Assembly (NCBI RefSeq): GCF_000510645.1
Contig: NZ_KI783301.1
Span: 40,001 to 104,000, forward strand
Length of the DNA: 64,000 nt
Direction: 5' to 3'
DNA from: Thermicanus aegyptius DSM 12793
GTDB taxonomy: Bacteria; Bacillota; Bacilli; Thermicanales; Thermicanaceae
In this document: positions 1 to 9,360 of the stretch, one piece after another
How the letters are laid out: every line of letters starts with the position of its first letter
Numbering within the stretch: position 1 is the first letter of the stretch
The notes under the pieces: generated by a model
Seen by the model: only the letters and a program-made list of their open reading frames with translations
The model's database searches: none
What the model was told of the DNA's origin: nothing
Program-made: the position numbers and the translations under genes

Positions 1-519
1 AAACGATCCATTATTAAAATCATCGGTTTATTCTTTTCAACTCTGGGATTGATTCTTGTATTAGGATTGACCATGGAGGGGCTTAACCTACTTGGTATCT
101 TGTTGGCACTTGGTTCGGCTGCGGTATATGCGGTGTATATTTTGGTAAGCAATCACGTGTTAAATTCCGTTAGCCCGTTGCTAAGTTCGGCAGTCATCTC
201 CACTGCAGCTTCTCTAACTTATGGGTTATCGGGTTTAATCCAGGGTTTCACTTGGAACATCTCGGCCTCAACATGGCTGGGCATTTTGGGGATTGCCGTT
301 TTTTCGACCATAATAGCGATCATAACCTTTTTTTGGGGACTTCAGAAAGTCGGACCGACTACAGCCTCAATTGTAAGTACTTTAGAGCCGGTGATGACTG
401 TAGGTTTAGCTTACGTGTTCCTCGGTGAATATTTAACCTTGGCGCAGATGATTGGTGCGGTGTGTGTGGTGTTAGGTGCGATTTTGGCAGCCTTGCCTCG
501 TCCTGAAAAAATCAATTGA
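1..519 (+). CDS. EamA/DMT-family transporter, C-terminal part (5' end outside window)
   Basis: The reading frame is open from base 1, so the gene starts upstream of the window and only about 172 C-terminal residues are seen. They contain about five hydrophobic segments. A glycine-rich repeat ends in 'STLEPVMTVGLAYVFLGE', the signature of the second EamA repeat in drug/metabolite transporters (10-TMS inner-membrane exporters). The protein ends in a short basic tail (RPEKIN), as usual for the family. The substrate cannot be inferred. The stop (517-519) overlaps the start of a small ORF in another frame. Confidence 0.85.
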   Translation, partial: KRSIIKIIGLFFSTLGLILVLGLTMEGLNLLGILLALGSAAVYAVYILVSNHVLNSVSPLLSSAVISTAASLTYGLSGLIQGFTWNISASTWLGILGIAVFSTIIAIITFFWGLQKVGPTTASIVSTLEPVMTVGLAYVFLGEYLTLAQMIGAVCVVLGAILAALPRPEKIN

Positions 520-701
520 TCAAAGAAGAAGATATTGCAGATTGTGAAGTGCGTGCTCTCCTGAAAAAGATCTTCTCCGAAGCTAAGGACCAAGTGATTG
601 TTGCGAACCGAGCTTCCAAAGCGCTCCAGGAGACCCACGTGCAAGGCATTGGACACGAGTTTTGGGTGAATGAGACCACCGGTTTTACGAAAGAGGAGTA
701 G
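516..701 (+). CDS. Short hypothetical protein, possibly prematurely stopped
   Basis: I do not recognise this 61-aa ORF. It would start at a TTG that overlaps the stop of the EamA gene by a few bases, which suggests translational coupling, but no strong ribosome binding site is visible. The sequence is charged with no membrane segment and ends FWVNETTGFTKEE. After the TAG (699-701) the same frame stays open for a plausible VALIKYMLSLGF-type continuation up to a TGA near 770. This may be a longer gene carrying a nonsense mutation. It could also be a chance ORF. Confidence 0.35.
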   Translation: MIKEEDIADCEVRALLKKIFSEAKDQVIVANRASKALQETHVQGIGHEFWVNETTGFTKEE

Positions 702-741
702 GTAGCACTCATCAAGTATATGTTATCCTTAGGTTTTTCCT

Positions 742-1707
742 CTAAACATCCGTGGACGGAGTTGATTTGAGGGGCAGGGAATATGAAGAATAAAAATCTT
801 TAATCACTTTTTCCGCCGGTTTGCCATAAACACCATACCCGCCATCACAAGCAGCTTCTTCCTCGTCATATAATAACGCGCTCCAATCCCACAAGGCGAA
901 TCCCTTTACCCACTCTTTTGATCTCGTTTTTTCAAACATCACTTTATAATACTGGGCTTGTTCCTCTAAATTTACTTTTCCTTTTATACTCCAGTCATTG
1001 GGAATGGAGGATGAACCGGTTCGGCTCATGCATCCGGCTTCCGCGAAAAAGAAAGGTTTGTTATAGGTCAGGATAACCTTCTCGATTCGCTCTAACTGGT
1101 TATCCCAGTCCTCCATAGGATAATATCCGCTTGAAGAGATCACATCAACGGCATCCCACCACTTCACGTGATCCTCTTGATATTTATCCGTGTTGTATGA
1201 GATCAGTCCACGATAATTTTTTCTAACCTCCTCGATCAACCTTCTCCACTCTTGTTCCCGGCGTTCGGCTTGCACCATCTCGCAGCCCACAATCAACATC
1301 TCACAATGGGTCCCTTCTGCAATGAGGGCATAATGGCATTGGTACCTGGTATAACTTTCAAACCATTCACCCCATGTTGGTTCGTTCGGAACATCCAAAT
1401 CAAAAAAGTTGATATGGGCCCGCCAAGTCCCGTTTCTAACGTTTACTGTGGGCTTTAAGATGGTTCGTAAACCCAAGGATCGGGCATATTGAATCATGCC
1501 GATTAATTCCTCGTCGCTTACCATATGATCCCCGGAAAAATCGATTTCGGTCGATTGGGGGGTATCTTGGAGGGCGGCCAATGCAAAAATAACGGTGTTT
1601 ATCGCGGTTCTTTCCTTCAACAGACGAAGGGAATCCCTTGCCTCCGGTTTGAGAAAATCACCTTTTTTGCTCATCCAACCGAATGTAAATCCTTTAATGT
1701 ATTCCAT
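742..1707 (-). CDS. Cytoplasmic GH113-type endo-beta-1,4-mannanase
   Basis: Predicted 321-aa glycoside hydrolase of family 113 (clan GH-A TIM barrel), the family of the Alicyclobacillus acidocaldarius mannanase. The start ATG at 1707 follows a good ribosome binding site (GGTGAGGAGG), so a longer upstream start is rejected. There is no signal peptide, so it should hydrolyse imported manno-oligosaccharides in the cytoplasm. Candidate acid/base Glu143 (VGCEMV) and nucleophile Glu223 (FFAEAG) are 80 residues apart, the same spacing I recall for the Alicyclobacillus enzyme (Glu151/Glu231). The gene is divergent from the large secreted mannanase gene. It has its own sigma-A promoter and a cre-like box in its leader. 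Confidence 0.85.
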   Translation of the reverse strand: MEYIKGFTFGWMSKKGDFLKPEARDSLRLLKERTAINTVIFALAALQDTPQSTEIDFSGDHMVSDEELIGMIQYARSLGLRTILKPTVNVRNGTWRAHINFFDLDVPNEPTWGEWFESYTRYQCHYALIAEGTHCEMLIVGCEMVQAERREQEWRRLIEEVRKNYRGLISYNTDKYQEDHVKWWDAVDVISSSGYYPMEDWDNQLERIEKVILTYNKPFFFAEAGCMSRTGSSSIPNDWSIKGKVNLEEQAQYYKVMFEKTRSKEWVKGFALWDWSALLYDEEEAACDGGYGVYGKPAEKVIKDFYSSYSLPLKSTPSTDV

Positions 1708-1729
1708 TTTTATCCTCCTCACCTTGTAG

Positions 1730-1743
1730 AGGAAACGGTTACA
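1730..1743 (-). promoter_or_regulatory. Candidate cre (catabolite repression) box in the GH113 leader
   Basis: Read on the minus strand the site is TGTAACCGTTTCCT. It fits the CcpA consensus TGWNANCGNWNNCW at nearly all positions. It lies between the GH113 promoter and its start codon, where CcpA would block elongation. The match is by eye only. Confidence 0.4.
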
Positions 1744-1840
1744 GCTGTTTTAATGACTCTTATAAGATTGCGAGATCAAAGCGCCATCTCCAAATCGGCC
1801 GCTTACTTCATGCGTTCCCCTACGGTACTTTCATGTCGCT

Positions 1841-1869
1841 ATTATATTAAACTTACTTTATACCATCAA
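1841..1869 (-). promoter_or_regulatory. Sigma-A promoter of the GH113 mannanase gene
   Basis: On the minus strand, TTGATG (1869-1864) and a perfect TATAAT (1846-1841) are separated by 17 bp. A CGATAACTTTAT element resembling the locus operator lies just upstream, at 1883-1894. Confidence 0.65.
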
Positions 1870-1882
1870 TAAAAAAATAAAT

Positions 1883-1894
1883 CGATAACTTTAT
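1883..1894 (+). promoter_or_regulatory. Weak copy of the mannan-locus operator-like motif
   Basis: CGATAACTTTAT resembles the AACGATAARCTWAT element found downstream of three other promoters in the locus, but it lacks one base in the middle. It sits between the divergent promoters, upstream of the -35 of the GH113 gene. Confidence 0.3.
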
Positions 1895-1996
1895 ATAAAC
1901 TTAAAACCCTAAAACCTTTTTGAAAAAAAAAAGCAGAAGGAGGAACCTATCAAAAATCGGCGCCGCCGAATGAAGATCGTGTCGTCTTCGAAGAGA

Positions 1997-2026
1997 TTGA
2001 CAAAGGAAAAGAAAGCAACGTATAAT
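1997..2026 (+). promoter_or_regulatory. Sigma-A promoter of the SLH/GH26 mannanase gene
   Basis: Perfect TTGACA (1997-2002) and perfect TATAAT (2021-2026), 18 bp apart. It is followed 7 bp downstream by the proposed LacI operator. The 5' leader before the chosen start at 2267 would be about 230 nt, with nothing else recognised in it. Confidence 0.75.
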
Positions 2027-2033
2027 TAAGCGT

Positions 2034-2047
2034 AACGATAAGCTTAT
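2034..2047 (+). promoter_or_regulatory. Proposed LacI-type operator, mannanase gene
   Basis: AACGATAAGCTTAT, within the imperfect palindrome AAGCGTAACGATAAGCTT (2028-2045) centred on CG as in LacI-family operators. The same element recurs at 8143-8156 and 11821-11834, each time just downstream of a -10 box. Confidence 0.55.
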
Positions 2048-2266
2048 ATTAATTTATTATCTTAGCTAATATTTTACCTAAAACAGAAAGGGGGACTCAG
2101 GCGGCGTGAGGAGACATAAACAATGGAAGAAGGGAGGTATGTATTGAAGTTGCGGTGGGGCATTTTTGTGCGAAATCTAGAAAGCGGTTTCAATGATCGG
2201 GACGTTATTTTTTCCAGAATTGGTCTCAATTTAAGAGATACTTACCACTTGTGGGAGGGGATGAAG

Positions 2267-5200
2267 ATGAGAAGTGGTAGGAAATGGATATCCACAGTAT
2301 TTGCTTTGTTATTGGTATTTTTCACGATTCCTCATGCTTATATGGAAGGAACCGTTCCATCTCTCGGAATATCTTCTCCGTTGATCGATGTGGACGATCA
2401 CTGGGCTCAAAACAGTATCGAAACATGGCGGGGGTATGGTGTAATGACCGGATATCCGGATGGATCGTTTCAGCCGGACAAGGCCATTACTCGTGGGGAA
2501 TTTGTAAAAGTGATCAATATGATTTTTGGGCTTACCGCAAAATCGGATCGGCAGTTCTCCGATGTTTCTCCAAACGCCTGGTATGCGGATCAGCTTTCGA
2601 TTGCCAGAGAAGCCGGTTACTATATAGGATTTCCAAACAATAGGGCGAAAGCAGAATCGGAGATCACGCGGGAGGATGCGGTAACTTTGGCGGCACGGAT
2701 TTTTCATTTAGAGCCGACGGAGGGTTCCACTTTCGCAGATCGGTTTAAAGATGCCGATCAGATTTCAGGGTACGCCAAGGATGCGATCAATGCCTTGTCG
2801 GGGATGATAAACGGTTACGGTGATGGGACATTGCGACCAAAAGAGCCCATGACCCGAGGAGAATTTGCTGCTCTCCTTGACCGATTATTATCCGGATATT
2901 ATTCTCAGGCAGGAGAACATTCGGGGAGCACATTTAGCGGTAATGTATTGGTAAACTCCGATGGGGTGGCAATGAGGGATACGGCGATTGCCGGAAATTT
3001 GTATCTCGCGCCAGGCATCGGTGACGGGGAAATTACACTGGAAAATGTAAACGTTAACGGCAGACTCTTTGTATCGGGAGGAGGGGAACATTCGATTATC
3101 CTCAAAAACTCTAACGTTAAATCGATAATCATTAATCGTCCTGACGGCAGAGTCCGGGTTGTCACAGGAGGGAATACTCAAATCGGCGATATTGTGATGA
3201 ACAGTGATTCACGCCTGGAACTAAATGACCAAACCCGTGTGACCTCTATTGCAGCAAACAAACCGGTGGCGCTTACGATCGCTGAGGGGGTGGAAGTCTT
3301 AAGGTTTACGGCCAACCGTTCTGCTCAAGGATCCACGGTCAGCGGAAAAGGGACGATCCGGTTGGCGGTCATTCAAGCCGACCATGTTACACTAAACGGT
3401 ATTGGCATGGAAAAGGGCAGTTTCGCTATCCGTGAGGGCGAAGCGATACCGACAAGCGGAAACTACTCAAACATACCGAATGGAGACGACATTAGCGGCG
3501 GAGGAAGTATTGGTAAGAGACGGGTGGAAGATTTGGTTGACCCGCAAGCGACCGATGAAACAAGATCGTTGTTTGCATATCTAAAAGATATTCGGGGCGA
3601 ACAGGTATTGTTTGGACACCAGCACTCCACGGATGTTGGGATGACGCTTACCGGGTCGGTTCAACCAGAATCCGATGTGAAAAATGCGGTGGGTGATTTC
3701 CCGGCCGTATTTGGTTGGGATACCTTAAGCCTCGAAGGAAAAGAAAAACCTGGTGTACCGGGCGATATTGAGCAGAGTCGGGCCAATCTGGTCGCCTCGG
3801 TGAAGGCGATTCATAAACTTGGGGGAATCTTTACGTTCAGCGCTCACATGCCTAATTTCGTAACAGGGGGAAGTTTCAACGATACGACAGGCGCGGTGGT
3901 GGAGAATATCCTTCCCGGCGGAGAATATAACGATGAGTTTAACGCTTTCTTGGACAACATCGCCCTTTTTGCTAAAGAGTTACAAGATGATGAAGGCCGT
4001 CCGATTCCTGTACTATTCCGTCCTTTTCACGAACAGAATGGCGGATGGTTCTGGTGGGGAGCCAAAACCACGACGCCTAGCCAATACATCGAACTTTACC
4101 GATACACGGTTGAGTATCTCAGGGATAGGAAAGGCGTTCACAATTTCCTGTACGTTTACTCACCGAATGGTCCTTTTGGAGGTGATGAAACCAATTACTT
4201 GGCCACATATCCGGGCGACGATTATGTAGACATTCTCGGGATGGATCAATACGATAATCAGTCAAATCCTGGAACGGAACAGTTCCTTAACAATCTGGTG
4301 AGCGATTTGGCGATGATCTCCAAATTGGCCGACGCCAAAGGTAAGATTGCAACCCTATCTGAATTTGGTTACAGCCCTCAGGGAATGAAGACGACAGGTA
4401 ATGGGGATCTTCATTGGTTCACTCGTCTCCTAAATGCCATAAAGGGAGACCCGGATGCGAAGCGCATTGCCTATATGTTAACGTGGGCCAATTTCAATCT
4501 AAATGGGAACCTTTTTGTCCCGTATAAAGGGGCTCCTGAATGGGGTGATCATGAACTGCTGCCTGACTTCATTGAGTACTACAAAGATCCTTACACCGGA
4601 TTCCTTCATGAGGTGAGTGGAGTTTATACCAAAAAAGTAGATACCGTGGAGAAAAAGCCATTCATGCATATCGCTTCGCCAACGGATGATGCGACGGTTA
4701 AAACGACTACGACTAAAATACGGGCGCGTGTGCTGAATTTCACTCCATCGAAGGTTGTTTACGAAGCGGATGGAACCGATGGCGAAGTGACGATGAGACT
4801 GGATGAAGATGGTTATTATACAGCAGATTGGTCTCCGGCTGCTCAGTTGAATGGTAAGACGGCAAAAATTACGGTTAAAACCTATTCCGGAGATAAGATT
4901 CTCTTTGAACAGACGGTGACGGTGTTTATCAAAGTTCCAGAGATCTTAATGAAGGAATATCCATTTGACGGTGATATTAACGGTATTCTGAACAACGGCA
5001 CCTATCCAAGTTCCATGAAAATGAACCTGGCGTATGCCATGCTTAGCGGCGACGGCAAGTTGAAAATCACAGTAACCGGCATGGTATATTCCGACACATG
5101 GCAGGAACTGAAATTGGAACTTGCAGGAATTCAGGATTTAGTTCCGCTGACCGATGTGAAACGGGTGAAATTTGAAGTGCTTGTTCCTGTCTCCGCCGGT

Positions 5201-6514
5201 GCACAGAACTCCAACGCCAGCCTACGGGGAATCGTTATGCTTCCTCCCGATTGGGATACAAAATACGGAATGACGACAACGGAGAAAAAAATGTCTGAAT
5301 TGGAGAAAGTGACCATCGATGGGATAGAATATGCCAAATATCCCGTTTCCATCGATTTAAACGATCCGGATAAGTTAAAGACTGCAACTGGGTTGGCCCT
5401 CTCTGTCGTCGGAAATGGTTTAGGGTTTGAAGGAGAGGGAGTGATATACGTTGACAATATCCAATTGCTGAACACTTATGTGGAAGCGCCTGCCGACCCG
5501 GCCCTGGTGGATGATTTTGAGTCTTATCAGGGAAGCGATACGTCGTTGCGCACCAAATTCGTGAAGGCGGGAGGAGATGATATATCGGTTTCCTTGGATG
5601 GATCCCATCAAAGTGGCGGGATGTATGCCATGAGGGTGGATTACAGACTGGCGGGTTCGGGGTATGCAGGGGTTACGAAATCGCTGGGCGGGGTAGACTG
5701 GTCCGGGTATAACAAACTGAAATTCTGGCTGGTGCCGGATGGAAGCAAACAGAAACTGGTGATCCAGCTTAAGATCAATGGTATCTATTTCGAAGCCTAT
5801 CCATCGCTCGCTTCCACTACACCGGGGTGGGTGGAGATTCACTTTAACCAATTTTCCGTTGCGCCTTGGGATACGGCAAATCAAGGAAAACAGATCGATA
5901 AGGAAAGTCTAAAAAACGTACAGGAGTTTTCCATCTACATTAATTCGGTCGACGGTACCACCAAGAGTAACACCCTTTACTTTGATGATATTAAAGCATT
6001 GAATGACGGGACAGGGGGGGTACCTAATGGTGGCACCGGCCCAGGGAGTACGCCCGCAAAGCCGGGAACGCTGTACGATTTTGAAACGGGTGTGGAAGGA
6101 TGGATCGTAGAGGTGAATCAAGCCGATGCCACATCACCAACCGTCACTTCCGATGCGGCCGCAAAAGGAAGCTACTCGCTGACGTCCAGTTTTAATGTAA
6201 CCAAGACGGCAGGATTTGAGCTTACAAAGGTGGAGGCCATCGATCTATCCGCTGTTAAATCGATCAGTGCTAAAGTAAAGCTCTCGGCCGGAAAGGCAAA
6301 TGCACGCCTGTATATTAAGACGGGCCCAAATTGGGAGTGGCACGACAGTGGTTTCGTCATCGTTGATGCCGGTGAATTTAAAACGTTAACGATTCAGCTT
6401 GATCCGGCATGGGGGTTGGATAACGTGAAGTCGATCGGGGTTAAAATCGAACCGACGGAGGGGTCCGGTACGGTCAATGTGTATGTGGATGACGTGTCAC
6501 TCTCCGATGCATAA
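2267..6514 (+). CDS. Cell-surface modular endo-beta-mannanase: 3x SLH, beta-helix, GH26, carbohydrate-binding modules
   Basis: About 1415 aa. I chose ATG 2267 because GGGAGGGG lies at the right distance and a signal peptide (basic RSGRK then a hydrophobic stretch) follows at once. Three SLH domains occupy roughly residues 40-205 (with TRGEF/TREDA motifs) and should bind the enzyme to the cell wall. A repetitive Asn/Gly-rich region (about 210-405) looks like a parallel beta-helix. The GH26 catalytic domain (about 420-785) shows the acid/base Glu589 in FRPFHEQNGGWFWWG and the nucleophile Glu699 in TLSEFGY. A beta-sandwich Ig-like domain (about 800-890), a CBM27-like module (about 893-1070), a DFESYQGS-type CBM (about 1075-1255) and a final DFETG-type CBM follow. 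It should depolymerise mannan outside the cell for the ABC importer downstream. Confidence 0.92.
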   Translation: MRSGRKWISTVFALLLVFFTIPHAYMEGTVPSLGISSPLIDVDDHWAQNSIETWRGYGVMTGYPDGSFQPDKAITRGEFVKVINMIFGLTAKSDRQFSDVSPNAWYADQLSIAREAGYYIGFPNNRAKAESEITREDAVTLAARIFHLEPTEGSTFADRFKDADQISGYAKDAINALSGMINGYGDGTLRPKEPMTRGEFAALLDRLLSGYYSQAGEHSGSTFSGNVLVNSDGVAMRDTAIAGNLYLAPGIGDGEITLENVNVNGRLFVSGGGEHSIILKNSNVKSIIINRPDGRVRVVTGGNTQIGDIVMNSDSRLELNDQTRVTSIAANKPVALTIAEGVEVLRFTANRSAQGSTVSGKGTIRLAVIQADHVTLNGIGMEKGSFAIREGEAIPTSGNYSNIPNGDDISGGGSIGKRRVEDLVDPQATDETRSLFAYLKDIRGEQVLFGHQHSTDVGMTLTGSVQPESDVKNAVGDFPAVFGWDTLSLEGKEKPGVPGDIEQSRANLVASVKAIHKLGGIFTFSAHMPNFVTGGSFNDTTGAVVENILPGGEYNDEFNAFLDNIALFAKELQDDEGRPIPVLFRPFHEQNGGWFWWGAKTTTPSQYIELYRYTVEYLRDRKGVHNFLYVYSPNGPFGGDETNYLATYPGDDYVDILGMDQYDNQSNPGTEQFLNNLVSDLAMISKLADAKGKIATLSEFGYSPQGMKTTGNGDLHWFTRLLNAIKGDPDAKRIAYMLTWANFNLNGNLFVPYKGAPEWGDHELLPDFIEYYKDPYTGFLHEVSGVYTKKVDTVEKKPFMHIASPTDDATVKTTTTKIRARVLNFTPSKVVYEADGTDGEVTMRLDEDGYYTADWSPAAQLNGKTAKITVKTYSGDKILFEQTVTVFIKVPEILMKEYPFDGDINGILNNGTYPSSMKMNLAYAMLSGDGKLKITVTGMVYSDTWQELKLELAGIQDLVPLTDVKRVKFEVLVPVSAGAQNSNASLRGIVMLPPDWDTKYGMTTTEKKMSELEKVTIDGIEYAKYPVSIDLNDPDKLKTATGLALSVVGNGLGFEGEGVIYVDNIQLLNTYVEAPADPALVDDFESYQGSDTSLRTKFVKAGGDDISVSLDGSHQSGGMYAMRVDYRLAGSGYAGVTKSLGGVDWSGYNKLKFWLVPDGSKQKLVIQLKINGIYFEAYPSLASTTPGWVEIHFNQFSVAPWDTANQGKQIDKESLKNVQEFSIYINSVDGTTKSNTLYFDDIKALNDGTGGVPNGGTGPGSTPAKPGTLYDFETGVEGWIVEVNQADATSPTVTSDAAAKGSYSLTSSFNVTKTAGFELTKVEAIDLSAVKSISAKVKLSAGKANARLYIKTGPNWEWHDSGFVIVDAGEFKTLTIQLDPAWGLDNVKSIGVKIEPTEGSGTVNVYVDDVSLSDA

Positions 6515-6545
6515 AGTTGGATCTCAAATCAGATGATGTCGTTTA

Positions 6546-6600
6546 GGCATCCCCTCGTCACGATCCCTATGGGCTTTCGTGGGGATGCCCCTTCTTTTTT
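6546..6600 (+). terminator. Rho-independent terminator after the mannanase gene
   Basis: GGCATCCCC (6546-6554) pairs with GGGGATGCC (6581-6589) and is followed by a T-rich run. Confidence 0.85.
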
Positions 6601-6723
6601 CATTTTACCCTCTTTATTTTAAGTTATCGATTAAGATATAATTAGAGATGCTGTACCGATTAGAAACACAGGATTAAGGTTAGTAGATGTGTAGAGAAAA
6701 AAGATCACGGGGAGAAACGATCC

Positions 6724-8088
6724 ATGGAAGAGAATGCGGAAGAAAAAAGCAGGGAACGGAAAGCTTTTTTCCATACCATGCTTTCATATGCCGTCCCCAT
6801 TACGGTTCAAACCCTCATCATATCCAGTCTCAACATGATTGATACATTAATGGTAGGTCAATTGGGTGTGGATAGCATTGCAGCGGTGGGTGTCTCCAAT
6901 AAGATCACCTCCATCTTGAACCTTGTTTTGCAAGGCTTCGCCAGTGGGGCGTTGATTTTCTCATCGCAATATTGGGGGCAAAAAGATAAGGTTGGGATTT
7001 CCAAGGTCTTTGTGATCACTTTCCTGATCGTTACTCTATTTTCTTTACTGTTTACGGCGATCATCTTTCTCTTTCCCCACCAACTGATCCGCCTTTTTAC
7101 AGACGAACGGCAAGTGATTCAATTAGCCGCCGGTTTTATTCGCATTTTATCCTTCAGCTATTTATTGACGGCATTTACCGTCCTTTTTTCTGCCATCCTG
7201 AAATCGATGGGAATCGTTCAAATTCCCATGTATATTAGCGTTTTTGCGATTTTGCTCAATACAGCACTAAATTATGTCCTTATTTTCGGCCATTTCGGCA
7301 TGCAGGCCCTGGGAATCGATGGTGCGGCGATTGCAACGGTGGTCGCCCGACTGACCCAAAGCCTCATGTTATTTCTCCTGCTCTGGAAAAATGAATTGAT
7401 ATCAATGTCGTTAAACCTTAAGTGGAAGGAACTGTTTAACCATAGCCTGTTTCATCGCTTTTTTGCGATCACGGCGCCTTCGGTGTTAAATCATATTCTC
7501 TGGACCTTGGGAGAGACCGCTTTTTTTTGGATTTATGCTCAAATGGGAACGGAAGAGATCGCTGCCGTTACGCTTATTGATCCATTAACCTTTGTGTTTA
7601 TGGCTCTTTTTATCGGCGTTGGTGATGCATCCGCGGTGATGGTGGGGAATAGTATCGGTGCCCAGAAGAAAGAGATGGCCTACCTTTATGCAAAGCGATT
7701 CCTCGCTCTCACCTTGCTACTGTCGTTGCTCGCGGGTGTGGGGATTCTGTTGATATCACCACGATTTATCTCTTTATACAACATTTCTGCCGAAGTAGCC
7801 AGCGTGGCAAACAACCTCCTCATGGTGTACTCTTTGATCCTAACGGCCAAGATGCTTAACATGGTGAATAACATCGGCGTCTTGAGGGCGGGAGGAGATA
7901 CCAAATTCGTTCTTTATCTTGATGTATTAGGGGTGTGGTTGGTGGGCATTCCCCTTGCGGCTCTGTCCGCATATCTGCATGCACCGATAGATCTGGTCTT
8001 TGCGTTGGCGAACTTCCATGAATTGGTACGAGCTTTTTTCGGCATTAAAAGAACGCTCACCCAAAAATGGATCAACCATTTGATCTAA
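6724..8088 (+). CDS. MATE-family multidrug/metabolite efflux transporter
   Basis: 454-aa polytopic membrane protein with about 12 hydrophobic segments. It has the two-fold repeat of the MATE family: an N-terminal half with LIISSLNMIDTLMVGQLG and IAAVGVSNKI, and a second half with FMALFIGVGDASAVMVGNSIGA and GVLRAGGDTKF. MATE proteins export cations, drugs or metabolites in exchange for H+ or Na+. The ATG at 6724 follows GGGGAG. It sits inside the mannan locus between two mannan genes, preceded by a terminator and a TATAAT box (6637-6642) whose spacer holds an ATCGATTAAG element only loosely like the operator. Whether it belongs to the mannan pathway is open. Confidence 0.88.
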   Translation: MEENAEEKSRERKAFFHTMLSYAVPITVQTLIISSLNMIDTLMVGQLGVDSIAAVGVSNKITSILNLVLQGFASGALIFSSQYWGQKDKVGISKVFVITFLIVTLFSLLFTAIIFLFPHQLIRLFTDERQVIQLAAGFIRILSFSYLLTAFTVLFSAILKSMGIVQIPMYISVFAILLNTALNYVLIFGHFGMQALGIDGAAIATVVARLTQSLMLFLLLWKNELISMSLNLKWKELFNHSLFHRFFAITAPSVLNHILWTLGETAFFWIYAQMGTEEIAAVTLIDPLTFVFMALFIGVGDASAVMVGNSIGAQKKEMAYLYAKRFLALTLLLSLLAGVGILLISPRFISLYNISAEVASVANNLLMVYSLILTAKMLNMVNNIGVLRAGGDTKFVLYLDVLGVWLVGIPLAALSAYLHAPIDLVFALANFHELVRAFFGIKRTLTQKWINHLI

Positions 8089-8102
8089 CCCCATACGGCA
8101 TA

Positions 8103-8131
8103 TTGACAAAAGGGGAAAGGTAAAGTACGAT
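8103..8131 (+). promoter_or_regulatory. Sigma-A promoter of the epimerase-phosphorylase unit
   Basis: Perfect TTGACA (8103-8108), 17-bp spacer, TACGAT (8126-8131). The proposed operator starts 11 bp downstream. Confidence 0.7.
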
Positions 8132-8142
8132 TTAATTAAGTT

Positions 8143-8156
8143 AACGATAAACTAAT
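8143..8156 (+). promoter_or_regulatory. Proposed LacI-type operator, epimerase unit
   Basis: AACGATAAACTAAT, identical over 14 bp to the copy at 11821-11834 in front of the ABC importer. Confidence 0.6.
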
Positions 8157-8175
8157 ACATGCGGGGGACTATCCA

Positions 8176-9360
8176 TTGGTTAAACTACAAAAAATGAAAG
8201 AGGAAATCAGGGAGGAACTGGTTGGCCATATCCTGCCTTTTTGGATGAAGCTAAAAGATGAGGAAAACGGGGGCTTCTACGGTTTGGTTCATTATGATCT
8301 GAGCGTTGACAAACTAGCGGACAAAGGGGCGATTCTCGCAGCCCGCCTGTTGTGGAGTTTCTCGGCAGCGTACCGCGTCACTGGAAACTCGGAATACCTC
8401 GATTATGCTCATCATGCCTACCGTTTTTTGATCGATAAAATATATGATCATGAGTATGGTGGCCTTTATTGGATGGTAGATTATCGGGGAAGACCGGTCG
8501 ATGACCGGAAACATGTGTATTCCCAGTCTTTCGGAATCTATGCCCTAAGTGAATATTACATTGTAACAGGAGCTCAGGAAGCATTAGATTATGCCGTACG
8601 GTTGTATCGGCTCATCGAGACAAAAGGATTCCACCATGAACGCAACGCATATAAGGAGGAATTTAGCCGTCACTGGAAAGTAGTACCCAATGAAAAATTA
8701 AGTGAAAACGGCCTCCTGGCGGAAATTACCACAAACACCCATCTGCATATTCTGGAAGCATACACGAACCTGTATCGGGTTTGGCCGGAAGAAGAAGTAA
8801 AAGATCGGCTCATCAACTTACTCGGCATTTTTTATCATCGGATTTTCCAAAAGGAGACCAAATTCCTGAAAGTTTTTTTTGATAAAGATTGGAATTCCCT
8901 GACGGATCTAAAATCCTACGGGCATGATATTGAAGCGAGCTGGTTAATGGATGATGCATTAAAAGTTCTTCATTTGGAAAAAGAAGAGTATAAACAAATG
9001 GTGATCGATATCGCCTATAACATCTCGGATCACGCCGTTTTACAAGATGGATCGCTGGCCAATGAAAAAGAAGGAGACCGTACGGATGTTACGAGGGTCT
9101 GGTGGGTTCAGGCGGAAGCGGCCGTTGGATTTTTAAACGCCTACGAGCGAACCAAGGATGAGAAATTTCTTGTTTTGACTAAGAACTTGTGGGAGTACAT
9201 CAAAAATCATTTGATTGATCAAAGGCAAAACGGGGAATGGTTCTGGTCCGTCGAAGCCGATGGTAAGCCTGAACAAAGACCTGTGGTAGATCCCTGGAAA
9301 TGCCCATACCATAATTCGAGATTTTGCCTTCAAGTGATGGAAAGGGTGGGAGAAGGATGA
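8176..9360 (+). CDS. AGE-family mannobiose/cellobiose 2-epimerase
   Basis: 394-aa protein of the N-acylglucosamine 2-epimerase superfamily, with the (alpha/alpha)6-barrel pattern of cellobiose 2-epimerases (for example EENGGFYG near the N-terminus, [29 protein letters not shown] and a C-terminal [12 protein letters not shown] segment). It starts at TTG 8176, 7 nt after GGGGGA. These enzymes interconvert glucose and mannose at the reducing end of beta-1,4 disaccharides. The neighbouring GH130_1 mannosylglucose phosphorylase overlaps its stop codon (ATGA), so the most likely reaction here is mannobiose to mannosyl-glucose. Substrate preference between mannobiose and cellobiose cannot be read from the sequence. 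Confidence 0.88.
   Translation: MVKLQKMKEEIREELVGHILPFWMKLKDEENGGFYGLVHYDLSVDKLADKGAILAARLLWSFSAAYRVTGNSEYLDYAHHAYRFLIDKIYDHEYGGLYWMVDYRGRPVDDRKHVYSQSFGIYALSEYYIVTGAQEALDYAVRLYRLIETKGFHHERNAYKEEFSRHWKVVPNEKLSENGLLAEITTNTHLHILEAYTNLYRVWPEEEVKDRLINLLGIFYHRIFQKETKFLKVFFDKDWNSLTDLKSYGHDIEASWLMDDALKVLHLEKEEYKQMVIDIAYNISDHAVLQDGSLANEKEGDRTDVTRVWWVQAEAAVGFLNAYERTKDEKFLVLTKNLWEYIKNHLIDQRQNGEWFWSVEADGKPEQRPVVDPWKCPYHNSRFCLQVMERVGEG

Noticed and set aside
2123-2266. 48-residue upstream extension of the SLH/GH26 protein
   Set aside because: A signal peptide and ribosome binding site fit the start at 2267. The upstream residues look non-coding.
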